NCBI GenBank assembly: GCA_038502055.1
Contig: JAXRKN010000024.1
Location: 62,001-126,000, forward strand
Direction of reading: 5' to 3'
Length of the DNA stretch: 64,000 bases
From: Tanytarsus gracilentus
Lineage: Eukaryota; Arthropoda; Insecta; Diptera; Chironomidae
Shown: piece after piece, positions 52,688 through 64,000 of the stretch
Layout: each line of letters begins with the position of its first letter
Position numbering within the stretch: position 1 is the stretch's first letter
The notes under the pieces: model-generated
Seen by the model: the letters and a program-made list of their open reading frames with translations, nothing else
Told to the model about the DNA's origin: nothing
Database searches by the model: none
Program-made: the position numbers and the translations under genes

Positions 52688-54450
52688 TTATCCAGAAGGA
52701 AAATTTAACCTTCCATTTTGATTTTGTTGACTATTTCGAGAATTCGTGACTCCAAATTTAAAACCAGTTGAAGTCGTTCCCATCACTAAATTTCCAGCAA
52801 CTCTTTTCGTTGTTCCAAATTGAAGTTTTTGTTTTGTTGTCGCTTGATTATTGAAATTATTATTCCTTGCAGTTTGTCTAAAATTTCCGCCATTCGGAGT
52901 TGTTTGAAAATTTATTCGTCCAGCTGTTCTTTGTGGTTGATTCCTTCTTAATGTTGTTGGAAATTTGAGCTGATTTCTTGTTGAATATCGTTGAGTTGTA
53001 AAAACTGGATTTTGTCCATTATTTGCGTAAACTGGTCGAGGTGGATTTGTGGCGAAATTTATGGGCGGATTTGATTGTCTTTGAGGATTTCCATTTGGAT
53101 AATTTGGCGGAGAAGTTGCAAAATTTGGAGGCTGATGAGTTGGCTGAAAGTTTGGTGGAAATTGTGTAGGTTGAAAATTTGCTGGAAAATTTATAATTTT
53201 TTAGCCAGGGTGTGAAACTCAGGTATATTAAAATTGATATTGCAGGGGTATGAAACTCAGGCATATTATTGTAGAATTCTAAAAATATTCAGTGTTTCCG
53301 ACCCCTTGATTTTAGTAATGCTCACGTTGGTTCGGCATTGTGATTGGAGGTGCTGTCACAGGAGGAAATTGAGTCGGTCCGTTATTAGTGTTTGAAAACC
53401 ATTCTTTATTTTCAGGAGTTGTTTGCGGCATTCCTGGATTTGGTTGCTCATTTGGCATTTCTGGATTACCGGAATTCGGATTTTCCGGATTTTCAGGATT
53501 TGGTTGTTCGGGATTTTCGGGATTTGCATCTCCGTCATTTTCTTCAGGAGGCGCTTGACGTTCTAAAAATATAAAACTTGGCTTTAATTTTAAAATTAAT
53601 TAAAATTTTTGCGATTTTTTAAATTCCAAATTTTTTATTTTTCAAAATTTTTAAATTTTTCAAAAATTAATTTTAAAAAAATTTAAAACATTTGAATTAA
53701 AAAATCCCAATTTCCAAATTCCTCAACTCTTTTTAATTCCTTCCTCTTTTTTCGACGTCACAATGAATTCCGAGTCAGGGTCAGTCGTCGACTGGCGTGA
53801 GTTTAAATTTTTCTCCCTTCTCTCTTACTCCCGCAATCTCATTTAGCTCTCTTTCTCTGGTCTTGAGAACAGAGTGTAAAAAAAGTAATATTTTAAATAG
53901 GTCATCTTCACCATCATTCCATTCCTCTTCCCTGTAATATGCGCTCTCTGTCGTACCAATTTTCATGTCTTTTTTTTTTTTTTTTTATTTTTTCTTTCTT
54001 TTTTCTTCAACTCTTTATTTTCATTATTTTTTATTATTTCCTTTCATTTTTTTTATTTTTTTTTCATTTTCATTTTTTTTCTTTTGAATTACTAATTTTT
54101 TTTTTTAATAAAAATAATTTTTTTAATATTGATTTAAATCAAAATTAATGCTTTTACCAAAAAATTCCTCCTCTTATTTCTTTTATTTTTTTTTCTTTTT
54201 TTTTTATTATTTCTTTTTTTTTTTTAATACTTTTCCGTGCGAAATACCTAGTTGTACAAAGAGAAGGGAGTGTTGTTAAATTTTTTTTACTTATTTTATT
54301 TATTGACTCATCTATGTTTGTCTCATTTTCTCTTTCGCCGCTTTCGTCTGCTTCGCTCTTAACCGTCTGAGGTCGAGTGACTTCGGATTTAATTACAAAA
54401 TTCTCAAATTGTGCAAGTAAAGATAAAGTGAGAAATAATTTTAAAATCAT
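52688..54450 (-). CDS. Secreted Pro/Asn/Gln-rich low-complexity protein
   Basis: Four exons by phase: 54248-54450, a 20-base microexon 53912-53931, 53326-53562 and 52688-53181; phases 2, 1, 1; about 317 residues. Signal peptide MILKLFLTLSLLAQFENFVI, then an acidic Glu/Asn/Ser-rich segment. The third exon gives RQAPPEENDG and NPENPEQPNPENPENP-type repeats. The last gives QPTQFPPNFQPTHQPPNF and a basic Asn/Gln/Arg/Thr-rich tail ending NGRLNFPSG. Composition is like cuticle or silk matrix proteins; no domain is recognised. The last two exons lack start codons and are easy to miss. The microexon is the weakest point. An alternative donor (gtaaga, after NEIAG) would lengthen it, but it breaks the frame into the next exon. 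Confidence 0.6.
53205..53307. repeat. AGGG(G)TGTGAAACTCAGG repeat cluster in intron
   Basis: AGGGTGTGAAACTCAGGTATATT and AGGGGTATGAAACTCAGGCATATT are direct copies about 35 bases apart, and an inverted end (CAGTGTTTCCGACCCCT) follows. Related to the MITE ends at 6165 and 42908. It lies in the last intron of the Pro/Asn/Gln-rich gene. Confidence 0.6.
53968..54235. repeat. T-rich low-complexity block
   Basis: Long T runs broken by A and C over about 270 bases, in the first intron of the Pro/Asn/Gln-rich gene. Short Phe-rich frames over it are artefacts. Confidence 0.8.
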
Positions 54451-57400
54451 TTCGGCGTGAAGTTTAAATTTTGACTGAGTTAATTTTAAGTTTTTCGGGG
54501 ATTTTGTAATGAAGAACAGTCAAAAAGAATGTCGGAAGTTGTAAAAATTGTTTTTTAAGAGTTAATTTTTGTTATGGAAATTTTCGAACTGAATTTTGTT
54601 TTTTGATGAGGAAAAATAAATTTTGAGGCTGATTTTTATGAAAATTTGAGATTAAATTTGATTTTTTTATTATTCGAATTTAACTTTAAAAATTTAAAGC
54701 AAAATTTAATAAATTTTTACTCATTTAAAATAAAATTTAAATTTGTACTAAATTTAAATTTTGAAACAAAATTAATTTTTTTTAAAAATTTGATACAAAA
54801 TTAAAATTTTTAAAAAAAATTTCTTTGCAATTTTAAAATTTTATTCAACTTTGAGATGTTTAATATTTTTTTTATTACCTTCTTAATTTTTGCGGTAGGT
54901 CATCGATGAATTTTTTCTCACTCTCAAAATATTTTCTGAAGAAATATTTTACGCATTCTCAATTTTTATTGGAATAAGAGAGCAAAAATTGTGGAAACTT
55001 CCAGCTGAACAAAATTTTCTTGCTCTCATTTTAGTTTGGAGATTTTTTTGAAGAACTTTGAAAATATTTTTTAAAATATAAGTTTTATTTTAAAATTAAA
55101 TTGATTTTTTTTAAAAAATAATTTTAATACAAAAAATTAAAAATTTAAATTAATTTCCAAAAATTTCTAACCTCAAATACAATTTTTTTCACATCCTTCT
55201 AATAAAAGGTCAGTCCTCGAAGTTTCACTGAATTTTCACTTTGTTTGCTTAAAATTTGATTGAAAAAATATTTTTCTCGCTTTTTTTTCGGTTATTTAAT
55301 TTAGACACCAACATGAGATAAAAAATACCGCGGATGCTCCACGCATGTGTTTGCTGTCGAATGACCAACTTTTTTGTGTGTTCATCATTTAGCGGACTAA
55401 CGAAAAAATAAATTTCAATCAAAACCGAGATAAAAAAAATTCAATGATTTTTTTGTGCGAGGTCAGGCAAAATTTGCAATAATTTTTTTGGAGTCTAAAA
55501 TATAAAAAAAATTTAAAATTATTTTTATTTTTAAAATTTACTGTAAAATTTTTTGTTTTTTTCTTTGAAATCTGTCGGCGCGTCTCATTGTCTGCATTAA
55601 CAAGTAACAAAAGCACAGCAACAAAAAAATCATGAGCACATACACAAAAACACACGATAAATAACCAAAGAGAAAAACAACAAAATAATAGAAGGTGAAA
55701 TGGAAGTGAAATAATCGATAAATAATTGAATTGCAAACACTTTTCCACGTGAGACTTCAAGAGGCCATGGAACAAATTGAAGATAAACATGAAACTAAAT
55801 AATTTAGATCGATTTAAATTCAAATTTGAATTTTTTTAAATAAAAAATTGAGTCTGACTTGAAAATTTATTTTTGATTGAAATTTTTGAATTAAATTTTT
55901 TAAAACATTTTTGGATAAGTTTAAATGAAAAATTTCGAAATTTAATATTTCTTTAAACCCATTTTTATCATCAAACGAATTCACTTACTTAGCAACATTT
56001 TCCACCTCACCCTTTTTCTCATGTTGCACATCTGCATTGCAGGTAAAATTTTTCCCTTTGATGAATCCCGAAAAAAAAAGTTTTTCATGCTTTGAAAGGA
56101 AAAAAAAGAGTGAAAATTATTAGAATCATGTTTTCGGGTTTGTGTCTGCCGGTAAAAAAATTCCATGAGTTGAAAAAATAATACTCGAAATAATTGGATT
56201 CGAATTGTTTTGTTTCTGAATTTTTACAAGGGGAAAATTACTCTATTTAGATTTTTTGAATTTTTCAAAAATAAATAAATTTTTATTACAGATTTTTTAA
56301 ATAAAAATTCCAAAATAAATCGACATGACTCAAAATATATTTTGAATTTTTTTAAACGTTAAAAAAAATCCACAGTCATCTCCCCTTTGATTTTAACAAC
56401 TTTAACTCTCTAACTCAGTTCGAGTAATTTTAAATTTTATCTGCATGCAATTCAGCAATAAAAAAACTGTGTTAAACCATCATGAAGTGGTTTGGTAAGT
56501 TTTTGAAGTCTTAATAATGTTAAAAATAATTTTTTAACAAAACAAAAATGATTTATTTAAATTTTTAACGTGTTAAATGTAAAAATAAAGAAAAAAATAT
56601 CTCTAAGGTCGTTTCACTTATTGAATTATCTGAAAAATCCCATTACCACAAAGTGTGTACATCTTCATAACTGATGCGAGTAACTGACCTATGATCACGA
56701 AAAATATCTTTACCTCGAAAGCATTTTAAGGGCAAAAGCAACAATTAATTTTACAAAGAACTAATTTGGTAAAGCTTTTATGTGTAAAGTCTAATGAACC
56801 ATCATTTGATTTTTGTATTAAAAAAATAATTAACAAAGGGAAGATTTACTTGGTTATTACATTTGACCTTGAAGAATTGTTCGAGAAAGATTTTTTTATT
56901 TTGATGGATTTGAAATTCAAATTTTGAATGAAAAGAATTTTGAAGAATTTCTAATAGAAGACAAATTTTGGGGTCAAGACCTCATGTCTATTGCCAAAAA
57001 TGTAAATTTCTAAGAAATCATTTTTATAGAATTTTTTTTCAGCGATGGGACACTCGTAAATTAAATTTCGATTATAAAAATTTTCCAGCCTTGAAATTTT
57101 TAAAAATAATTTTCTCACTCATTAATTTAAAATTCAGTGAAAATTTTCCACCCCTACAAATAATTTTTTGCTAATAAATTTAAAAACTTGTCAAAGTGTC
57201 CCGCCCTTGGTTTAAAAAAAAATAAATTTCACTTCATTCTCACCGTGAGAACTTCAAGTCCATACACGACGATGAAAATCCGTTAAGAGTTCTTATATAA
57301 TTGATGACGGACTTTCAAATCAAACAATAACTCACAGACTCGCTTGCTTGTAATTTAAATAAATACTCCAAAAAAATGTTAAATAAGATTTTTTATCGAG

Positions 57401-58443
57401 TTGACGAGTTATAAGTGAATTGTTTGTCATAATTACACATATGAGGGGAGACGACAAAATTACAAACAGTATAAAATGTAATGTGACGGACGAGTTGAGC
57501 TGCAGTCGAAAGTCGGAGTGCAAGAAGAAAATATAGAGTCGAAAAAAAATGATCTCATTTGAGTGATGAGCAATAAAAAAAATAAATAGAAATTTTTCAT
57601 TGTCGAAAAAAAGTTCTCGAACAAATAAAAAACTCTTGAGGTTAGAAAAATTGTGACGTCTTGAAAGTGTTAAATTTTTTTAGATCTTTGTACACAAAAC
57701 TCAGATTTTCCCTTGAAACTGGAAGCTGAATCATCAATTCATTTATTTTAATCTATTGTGATTAAATTTTTTTTAATAGCTAATTTATTTATTTTATTTA
57801 TCATTGAAATTGCTGCAGCCGAAAAAATTGTTATGATTTTTTAAAAACACGCGAGTCTTGTTTTTCTTCATTCTTAACGTCTTCGAGTTGTTAAGATTTT
57901 GTTAATTACGCAGCAATCGATCGGGATGAAATCTCAACTCATAAAAAGTGATAAATCGTTAATTATTTGATTAATTTTATTTCCCTGAAATTGTGTTAAA
58001 TGATTCGGCTGACCATCTGGTTGAAAATTTTAAATTTTTGAATAAAAAATCGGATTTTTTGATTTTTTAATAAAACTTCTTATTTTAAAATTTCTGACCT
58101 AAATATTAGGGTTTTTTGATTTTTGACCAAATATTCAGATTTTTTGAATTCTGAAAAAAATTGATTTTTCGATTTATAACAAAAAATCAGAATTTATGAT
58201 TTAATTACCAAAAAAAAATTTAATTTTTTGATTTTTTAAATTGAATTTAAATTCTAGACAATTTCTTAAAAAATGTTCATCCTTCATAAAGTTCTTTGAT
58301 CTATTCAAAATTCTTAAAGCCATTTAACAAAAATTCCCTTAATTATTTCCATCACTGATTGGTTCCCTCATTGTATTGTTAGCAAAAAAGAGTACGTCAA
58401 CAGATGATTTTTAAAATTGTGCTAAACTAAATAGAAAAGGAAC
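54451..58443. other. 4-kb gene-free stretch
   Basis: No supported gene. Complex islands occur at about 54890-55060, 55180-55400, 55570-55760, 55980-56170, 56590-56800, 57200-57540 and 57830-57960. A small inverted repeat with GATGGGACACT (57045) and AGTGTCCCGCCC (57199) may be another MITE. At 56480, ATGAAGTGGTTTG is followed by a gtaagt donor, but no partner exon was found. 58020-58260 is periodic TTTTTTGATTTTT sequence. Confidence 0.4.
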
Positions 58444-58450
58444 TATAAAA
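58444..58450 (+). promoter_or_regulatory. TATA box of fatty acid synthase gene
   Basis: TATAAAA followed after about 30 bases by complex sequence (CTACGCAATACTGTTGAG) that would hold the start site, and then an A-rich 5' leader of about 250 bases to the ATG at 58733. Position relative to the gene is the main evidence. Confidence 0.55.
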
Positions 58451-58732
58451 GCGACTCTTGTCTGCTCTACGCAATACTGTTGAGTTTCTCTCGTGTGTGC
58501 GATCGGTCGTGCTTAGGAAAAAAGTGAAAAAAAATTATTTGTGGAAAAAATAATTTGCAGAAAAAAAATTGTAGGACAAAAAAATTTGAAGGAAAAATTT
58601 GCCGAAAGTTACACTAGAAAAATTAATTTCAAGGAAAAATAATTAAAAAAAAATTATTTTATAAAAAAATATTTTAAAAAATTAACTTTGGCGAAAAAAA
58701 TTATTTAAACAAAAGTAAATTAGTGGAAAAAG

Positions 58733-61700
58733 ATGAGTGACGGAAATGAAATTGTTGTTTCCGGAATTTCCGGAAGATTTCCGAACGCCGACAACATCAA
58801 TGAACTTTCGCATAAACTTTACAATAAAATTGACTTAACCGACGAGGATGAAAGTCGTTGGAAACATTTTCATCCTGAAGTGCCGAAAAGATCTGGAAAA
58901 ATTCGCAATTTGGAAAAATTTGACGCGTCATTTTTCTCAATTTTAAATAAGCACGCGAATCAAATTGATCCACAGTGTCGTTGCTTACTTGAGCATTGCT
59001 ATGAAGCGTTTTATGATGCTGGCATTAGTCCGCAGTCGTTGGTGGGAAGTAAGACTGGTGTTTTTATCGGATGCTGCTTCTCTGACTCGAGCGACTCTTT
59101 TAAAAATGCTCGACCCGCTAAGGAAGGTTATGGAGTGTTTGGGTATGAAGAAGTTGAGAGTTTAAAAATATTTAAAAGTTAATTAAGAATTTAATTAAAT
59201 TGTGAAAAAATTAAAGTGAAAATTTAAAAAATATTTTAAAATAATTTTTAAAAATTTAAAATTTAAAAAATTAAAAACTAAAAAAAATATTACAAAATTG
59301 AGAAATTAAAAATTCTTAATTAAAAAAAATTAAATATTTTTTGAATTTTAAAAATTATTTTGAAAAATATAAATTATATTTTTTTAAAATAGTTCAAAAA
59401 TTTTCTCGCTTTAAAATTTAAATTCTAAAAACTATATTTCAAAAATTAAAATATTTCAAATTTTTTTTCGCTTTTAAATTTAATTTTAAAAATTATTTTT
59501 AAAAAATTAAAATATTTCAAAATTTTTTTCGCTTTAAATTTTAATTTTAACAGCAACGCAAATTTCTATTTGGCGAATCGAATTTCTTACGCTTTGGGAC
59601 TTTGTGGACCGTCAATGGTTGTCGACACGGCTTGCTCGTCTTCTGCTTACGCTTTGGATTGTGCTTACAAATACATCATGAGTGGTGCATGCGATTCTGC
59701 CATTGTCGGAGGTTCACAATTGGTGCTCAACTTGGTTTCAACTGTGGACTATAAAAGGTTAAAAATATTTTATAAAAATTTAATTTTAAATTAAATTTAA
59801 ACTTAATCTAGATTGCGAATTTTGGCGCCAGACGGAGCGTTTTGTCGTCCATTCGATGAGGAAGCCGCTGGCTTTACTCGAGCTGACACAATTTGTGTGA
59901 TTTTTCTTCAACGCAAGAAAGACTCGAAGCGTGTCTATGCCGAACTTCTCTACACAAACTCAAACAACGACGGTTTCAAGAAAGAAGGTTCAACATTCCC
60001 GAGTCGTAAGATGCAGCAGCAGTTGATGGAGGATTTCTTCGAGCAATCCAACATCGATTCAAATCTAATTGATTACGTTGAAGCTCACTCGACTGGAACT
60101 CGACTCGGTGATCCCGAAGAAATTGCGGCGATCGACGAAGTTTATTGTAAGAATAAAAATCGCACGAAAGCACTCGCGGTTGGCAGTGTCAAGTCCAATA
60201 TGGGTCATGCTGAAGCTTCATCGGGTGTCGCGTCCATGGCCAAAATTCTTCTCGCTTTTGAAACGCAGAAAATTGCACCCAACATCAATGTCACTGGAAT
60301 TCGGTCAGACATCGAAGCTTTCGCTGAAAATCGAATTCGAGTCGTGACCGAAGTCGAGGATTTGAGTGGAAATTACATTTCGATGAATAGTTTTGGTCTT
60401 GGCGGTGCGAATGTTCATGCATTATTTAAAGGCAATCAGAAGATAAAAATTAATCATGGAATTCCGGCTGACAATCTCGATCGTCTCGTGACTTGGTCGG
60501 GTCGAACAGAAGCAGCTGTAAATACAATTTTTGATGACATCATTAAACGGCCACTCGATGCTGAATATATTGCACTTCTTCAAAACTCTCAGACCGTCAC
60601 AAACTCAGCCAATCTTCATCGTGGTTTTGGCATTTTTAGACACGATGAAAATTCAAAAAAAGCAATTTGTCTTAAACGCGACATTCAGAATTTCAATGAG
60701 GGTGAAAAGAGAAAAGTTGTTTGGGTCTACAGCGGAATTGGCAGTCAATGGCCAGCCATGTGTTCGGATCTTATGAAAATTCCCGTTTTTGCCGACACAA
60801 TCAATCGATGTCACAACATTTTACTCCCAAAAGGAATCGACTTGAAGAAAATCATAAATTCGAGCGACAAAACTTTATTCGATGACGTTCTCAACTCTTA
60901 CATTTCAATAATTTCAATTGAAATTGCATTAACGAATGTGCTCAAGTCACTTGGACTTTCACCCGATTATCTCATTGGTCATTCGGTCGGTGAAATGGGC
61001 TGTGCATATGGCGATGGATGTTGGACGGAAGAAGAAACAATTTTAGCGGCTTACAATCGTGGCGTTGCTAGTAATGAAAGTAAATCGATCGATGGTTTAA
61101 TGGCTGCAATTGGATTGAACTATAAAGATGTTGAAAAATCACTTCCGTCATCGATCGACATCGCGTGTCATAATGGAATCGATTCGACAACAATCAGTGG
61201 ACCACGAAGTGACGTCATGAAGTATGTTGATGCACTCAAGAAAAACAATATTTTTGCGAAAGAAGTTGAGAGTTCAGGAAATGCACTTCACAGTCGATAC
61301 ATAACGAAGATGGGCGATAACTTAATTAAGCGATTGAAGGAAGTAATTAAGAATCCAAAAGAGAGATCTGAAAAGTGGTTAAGTTCAAGTTATCCCGAGT
61401 CAATGTGGACTTCAAGAGAATGTCAACTTTCATCTGCTGAATATCACACGAAAAACTTGCTCAATCCAGTTTTGTTCGAAGAAATCACTGACATGCTACC
61501 GAAGAATGCGATCACAATTGAAATTGCACCTCATGCTTTGCTAAAATCAATCTTAAAACGTTCATTGAAGGACGGAATTCATTTGAGTTTAACTCAACGT
61601 GGAAATATGGAGGGAACGCACGTGATCATGGATTCATTGGGAAAGTAAGTGATTTTTATTAATTAAATCGCAAATAATTAATTTGACTTTTCTCTAGACT

Positions 61701-64000
61701 ATTTCAAAATGGAATTGACTTCAATCTCCTTCAACTCTATCCACCAATTGAATTTCCAGTTTCGCGTGGCACTCCAATGATTTCATCGAACATAAAATGG
61801 AATCACGAAGAGAGTTATTATGTTCCTAACTTTGACACTTTCAACACGTACGAGAGACGCAATGTGATAATTAATATCAGCGATAAAACGTTCGAGTTCG
61901 TTCAAGGTCACATTATTGATGGAAAAATTCTCTTTCCCGGCACTGGATGGCTTCATCTTGTGTGGGAGACTTTTGGCATGATGATGGGAATTCATCATAC
62001 GAAACTCAAAGTGATCTTCGAAGATGTCAAATTTCTTCGTGCAACATCATTAGCAAAGAATCAAGATGTTCTTGTGACAGTCAACATTCATCGTGGCTCT
62101 GGTCGATTTGAGGTTATTGAAGGAAAATCAGCAATCGCCAATGGATACATAAAAGTTGGTGAAAGTTTAACTTTGACTGAAATTTCAGTTGAAGATAAAA
62201 ACGAAGCGGTGACTTTGAGTGAGCCAGATTTCTACAAAGAAATGAGACTTCGTGGATATTATCATCAAGGATTGTTCAGAGCTGTTCGACAAATTCGCGA
62301 TGACGGATTGGAAGGAAAAATTAAATGGAACGAAGAGTGGACAACTTTCATGGATTGTCTCATACAATTTCAAGTGCTGATGAAAGACACTCGAATGCTC
62401 ATTCTTCCAACGAGTGTTCGAAAGTTGATTGTTGATCCAGTTGCACATCTAAAATTGATCAATTCAAAGTCACATTGTGACGAAGTTCTACTCGATGTTA
62501 AATCGTGTCCATACATGAAAATAACTCAATGTGGTGGACTTGAAATTCATGGATTCGAGGGTAGTTTAGTCAATCGTCGTCGACCTCCATCTGATCCTGT
62601 TCTAGAGATCTACAAGTTTATCCCCTTCGAGTGTAATGAAATACTTTCGAAAGTCAACATCGCTAAAGTTTGCGTTCAACTTGTTCTCGAAAATGCACCA
62701 AGCAAAAAATTGCTTTCGGTTGAGCTTGAGAATGATGAAATGTTGAGTGAAAGTATTTTCGAGGCATTGAGTGACTTGCCAGTGATTTCACCTGAAGTTC
62801 ACTATCTAACAAGTAAAGAAGCTGACCTTGAAAATGTTAAAGTTCATCAAGCAGATTTGTCATCATTTTCTGATGTCAATTTGATCGTAAAGGAAAACTG
62901 CATCGATGACAAAGAATTCATTGAAAATGCAAAGACATCACTGAATGAAAATGGTTTCATTATCTCGATAGAAAAATCACCGAAATCTCATGTCAATCTC
63001 GATGTGATTGCAACATTCAGAACTGCAAATAATTTCATTCAAATGTTTAGATTCAAGAAATCTCAACAAGAATCGAAGATCGTAAAAATCACTCAAAATG
63101 TCGGTGAGTGGATTGAAGAGCTTAAAGATGCACTCAATAGGAATTCTTCAGTCATCGCTTATTCTCAGAATGATCAACTTTCGGGAGTTGTTGGACTCGT
63201 CAATTGCATTCGAAAAGAGCCAAATGGCGATAAACTTAAATGCGTCTTCATCAATGATCAGTCAGCACCCAAATTTGATCCAGATAATGATTTCTATAAG
63301 AAACAGCTCGATTTAGGTTTTGTGACGAATGTTTATGAGAACAAGAAGTGGGGAAGTTTGAGACATTTGAGAATTGATGAAAATCACGAGGAAAAATCAA
63401 GAAATGAACACTGTTTCGCTAATTGTCTTGCGAAAGGAGATCTCTCAACATTGACTTGGCTTTACGGACCGTTAAATGTCAATAAATCAAAAGAAGTAAT
63501 TAACATTTCTTATGCATCTTTGAACTTCCGTGATGTCATGCTTGCAACTGGTAAAATTACATCCGATGACGTTCTAACTCGAATTCAACAGCAATGTGTG
63601 TTTGGATTTGAGTTCTCTGGAACACTAAACGGAAGAAAGGTGATGGGTTTGGGTGCAACTGGAGCGATGTCAACTCAATACGATGCGCATCGAACGATTT
63701 TATGGGATGTACCTGAAAGTTGGTCACTCGAAGAAGCAGCGACAATTCCTTTAGTGTACTACACAGTTTATCTCGCATTCTTCCGAACAATTCAAATTGA
63801 AAAGGGAAAATCAATTTTAATTCATTCGGGTTGCGGTGGTGTTGGACTTGCCGCAATTCAAGTCGCTCTATCTTATGGACTCGAAGTATTTACAACTGTC
63901 AGCAGTGACGAGAAGAAAAATTATTTATTATCAACATATCCAAAGTTGAAAGCTCAAAATATCGGAAATTCTCGTGACACTTCATTCGAACGAATGATTA
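58733..64000 (+). CDS. FASN: Type I fatty acid synthase, partial (window ends in ER domain)
   Basis: Four exons so far: 58733-59142, 59554-59757, 59812-61644 and 61698 onward; phases 2, 2, 2; about 1583 residues before the window ends. The full enzyme makes long-chain fatty acids from acetyl- and malonyl-CoA. The ketosynthase starts IVVSGISGRFPNADN; its nucleophile is in DTACSSSAYAL (about C164), with VEAHSTGT (about H297) and SNMGHAEASSG (about H337). The acyltransferase has the SGIGSQWPAM entry and GHSVGEMG (about S596). The dehydratase has GHIIDGKILFPGTG (HxxxGxxxxP). A poorly conserved non-catalytic methyltransferase-like region follows, then the enoylreductase with INISYASLNFRDVMLATGK and the NADPH loop HSGCGGVGLAAIQVA. 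KR, ACP and thioesterase should lie beyond 64000. All expected catalytic residues seen so far are intact. Insects often have several FAS paralogues; this could be the core or a cuticular-lipid one. Confidence 0.95.

Noticed and set aside
53356..53538. Minus-strand frame starting MTEMQIPKIPNN
   Set aside because: Same exon read in another frame; the NPENPE-repeat frame joins the next exon in phase and is clearly the coding one.
53781..53966. Minus-strand frame ending LTPVDD, read as an extended second exon
   Set aside because: Its gtaaga donor is phase 0 and would shift the following Pro/Asn-rich exon out of frame; the 20-nt version keeps phase.
53939..54148. Phe-rich plus-strand frame
   Set aside because: Translation of a T-rich low-complexity block.
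56480..57174. Possible small gene: ATGAAGTGGTTTG with gtaagt donor, and an open stretch near 57045
   Set aside because: Phase and signal-peptide logic do not join the two, and the second stretch lies within an inverted-repeat element.
1..64000. tRNA, rRNA or CRISPR arrays
   Set aside because: No cloverleaf with a T-loop GTTCRA context, no rRNA-like conserved blocks, and no regular repeat-spacer arrays were seen by eye; a covariance search was not possible.

Overview
This window is a very A+T-rich eukaryotic segment with short GT-AG introns, many genes of insect type and abundant small inverted-repeat elements. Recognisable genes are a pickpocket-type DEG/ENaC channel, a delta/epsilon-like GST, Cypl/PPIL1, PC4/Ssb-c31a, a polypeptide GalNAc-transferase and an animal type I fatty acid synthase. 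With the compact A+T-rich architecture they suggest a nematoceran fly, plausibly a non-biting midge (Chironomidae). That assignment is inference; no species marker was recognised. I rebuilt exon structures by hand from splice signals and reading phase.

Region 1 (about 0.6-9.8 kb) is a dense cluster of seven single-pass membrane protein genes. Three have leucine-rich-repeat ectodomains behind a C-x-F...C N-terminal motif (4188-5532, 5848-7281, 8548-9780). Two have short coiled-coil ectodomains and form a divergent pair (655-1587 minus, 2056-2972 plus). Two have almost no ectodomain and a long cytoplasmic tail (3252-3842 minus, 7580-8341 plus). The tails of six of the seven carry tyrosine or proline motifs matching SH2, PTB and SH3 ligand consensuses: YEEI, YxxM, YxxP, YxN, NPxY and PxxPxR. 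I read this as a candidate undescribed receptor and transmembrane-adaptor locus using phosphotyrosine signalling, possibly in immunity or phagocytosis.

Region 2 (11.6-20.8 kb, all minus strand) holds a GalNAc-transferase, a secreted LRR plus coiled-coil protein, a secreted helical protein, and a secreted mucin/C-type-lectin-like/LRR protein. Eight genes across the window, including unrelated protein types, split the signal peptide with a phase-2 intron after a tiny first coding exon of 5-29 nt.

Region 3 (21.8-34.5 kb) holds the pickpocket channel, a small basic protein, an approximately 805-bp DNA transposon, two small secreted peptides of identical gene design, and a compact housekeeping block (enoyl-CoA isomerase, Cypl, Ssb-c31a, GST) with a shared divergent promoter and convergent, probably overlapping 3' ends.

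Region 4 (34.5-54.5 kb) is gene-poor. A desert of about 10 kb with short tandem repeats precedes a single-exon bZIP factor. After it come a secreted Thr-rich helical protein related in design to the one at 17.5 kb, a tyrosine-run secreted protein at 51.5 kb, and a Pro/Asn/Gln-rich secreted protein assembled from four exons at 52.7-54.5 kb.

Region 5 (58.4-64.0 kb) is a TATA-driven fatty acid synthase gene, running KS, AT, DH and into the ER domain before the window ends.
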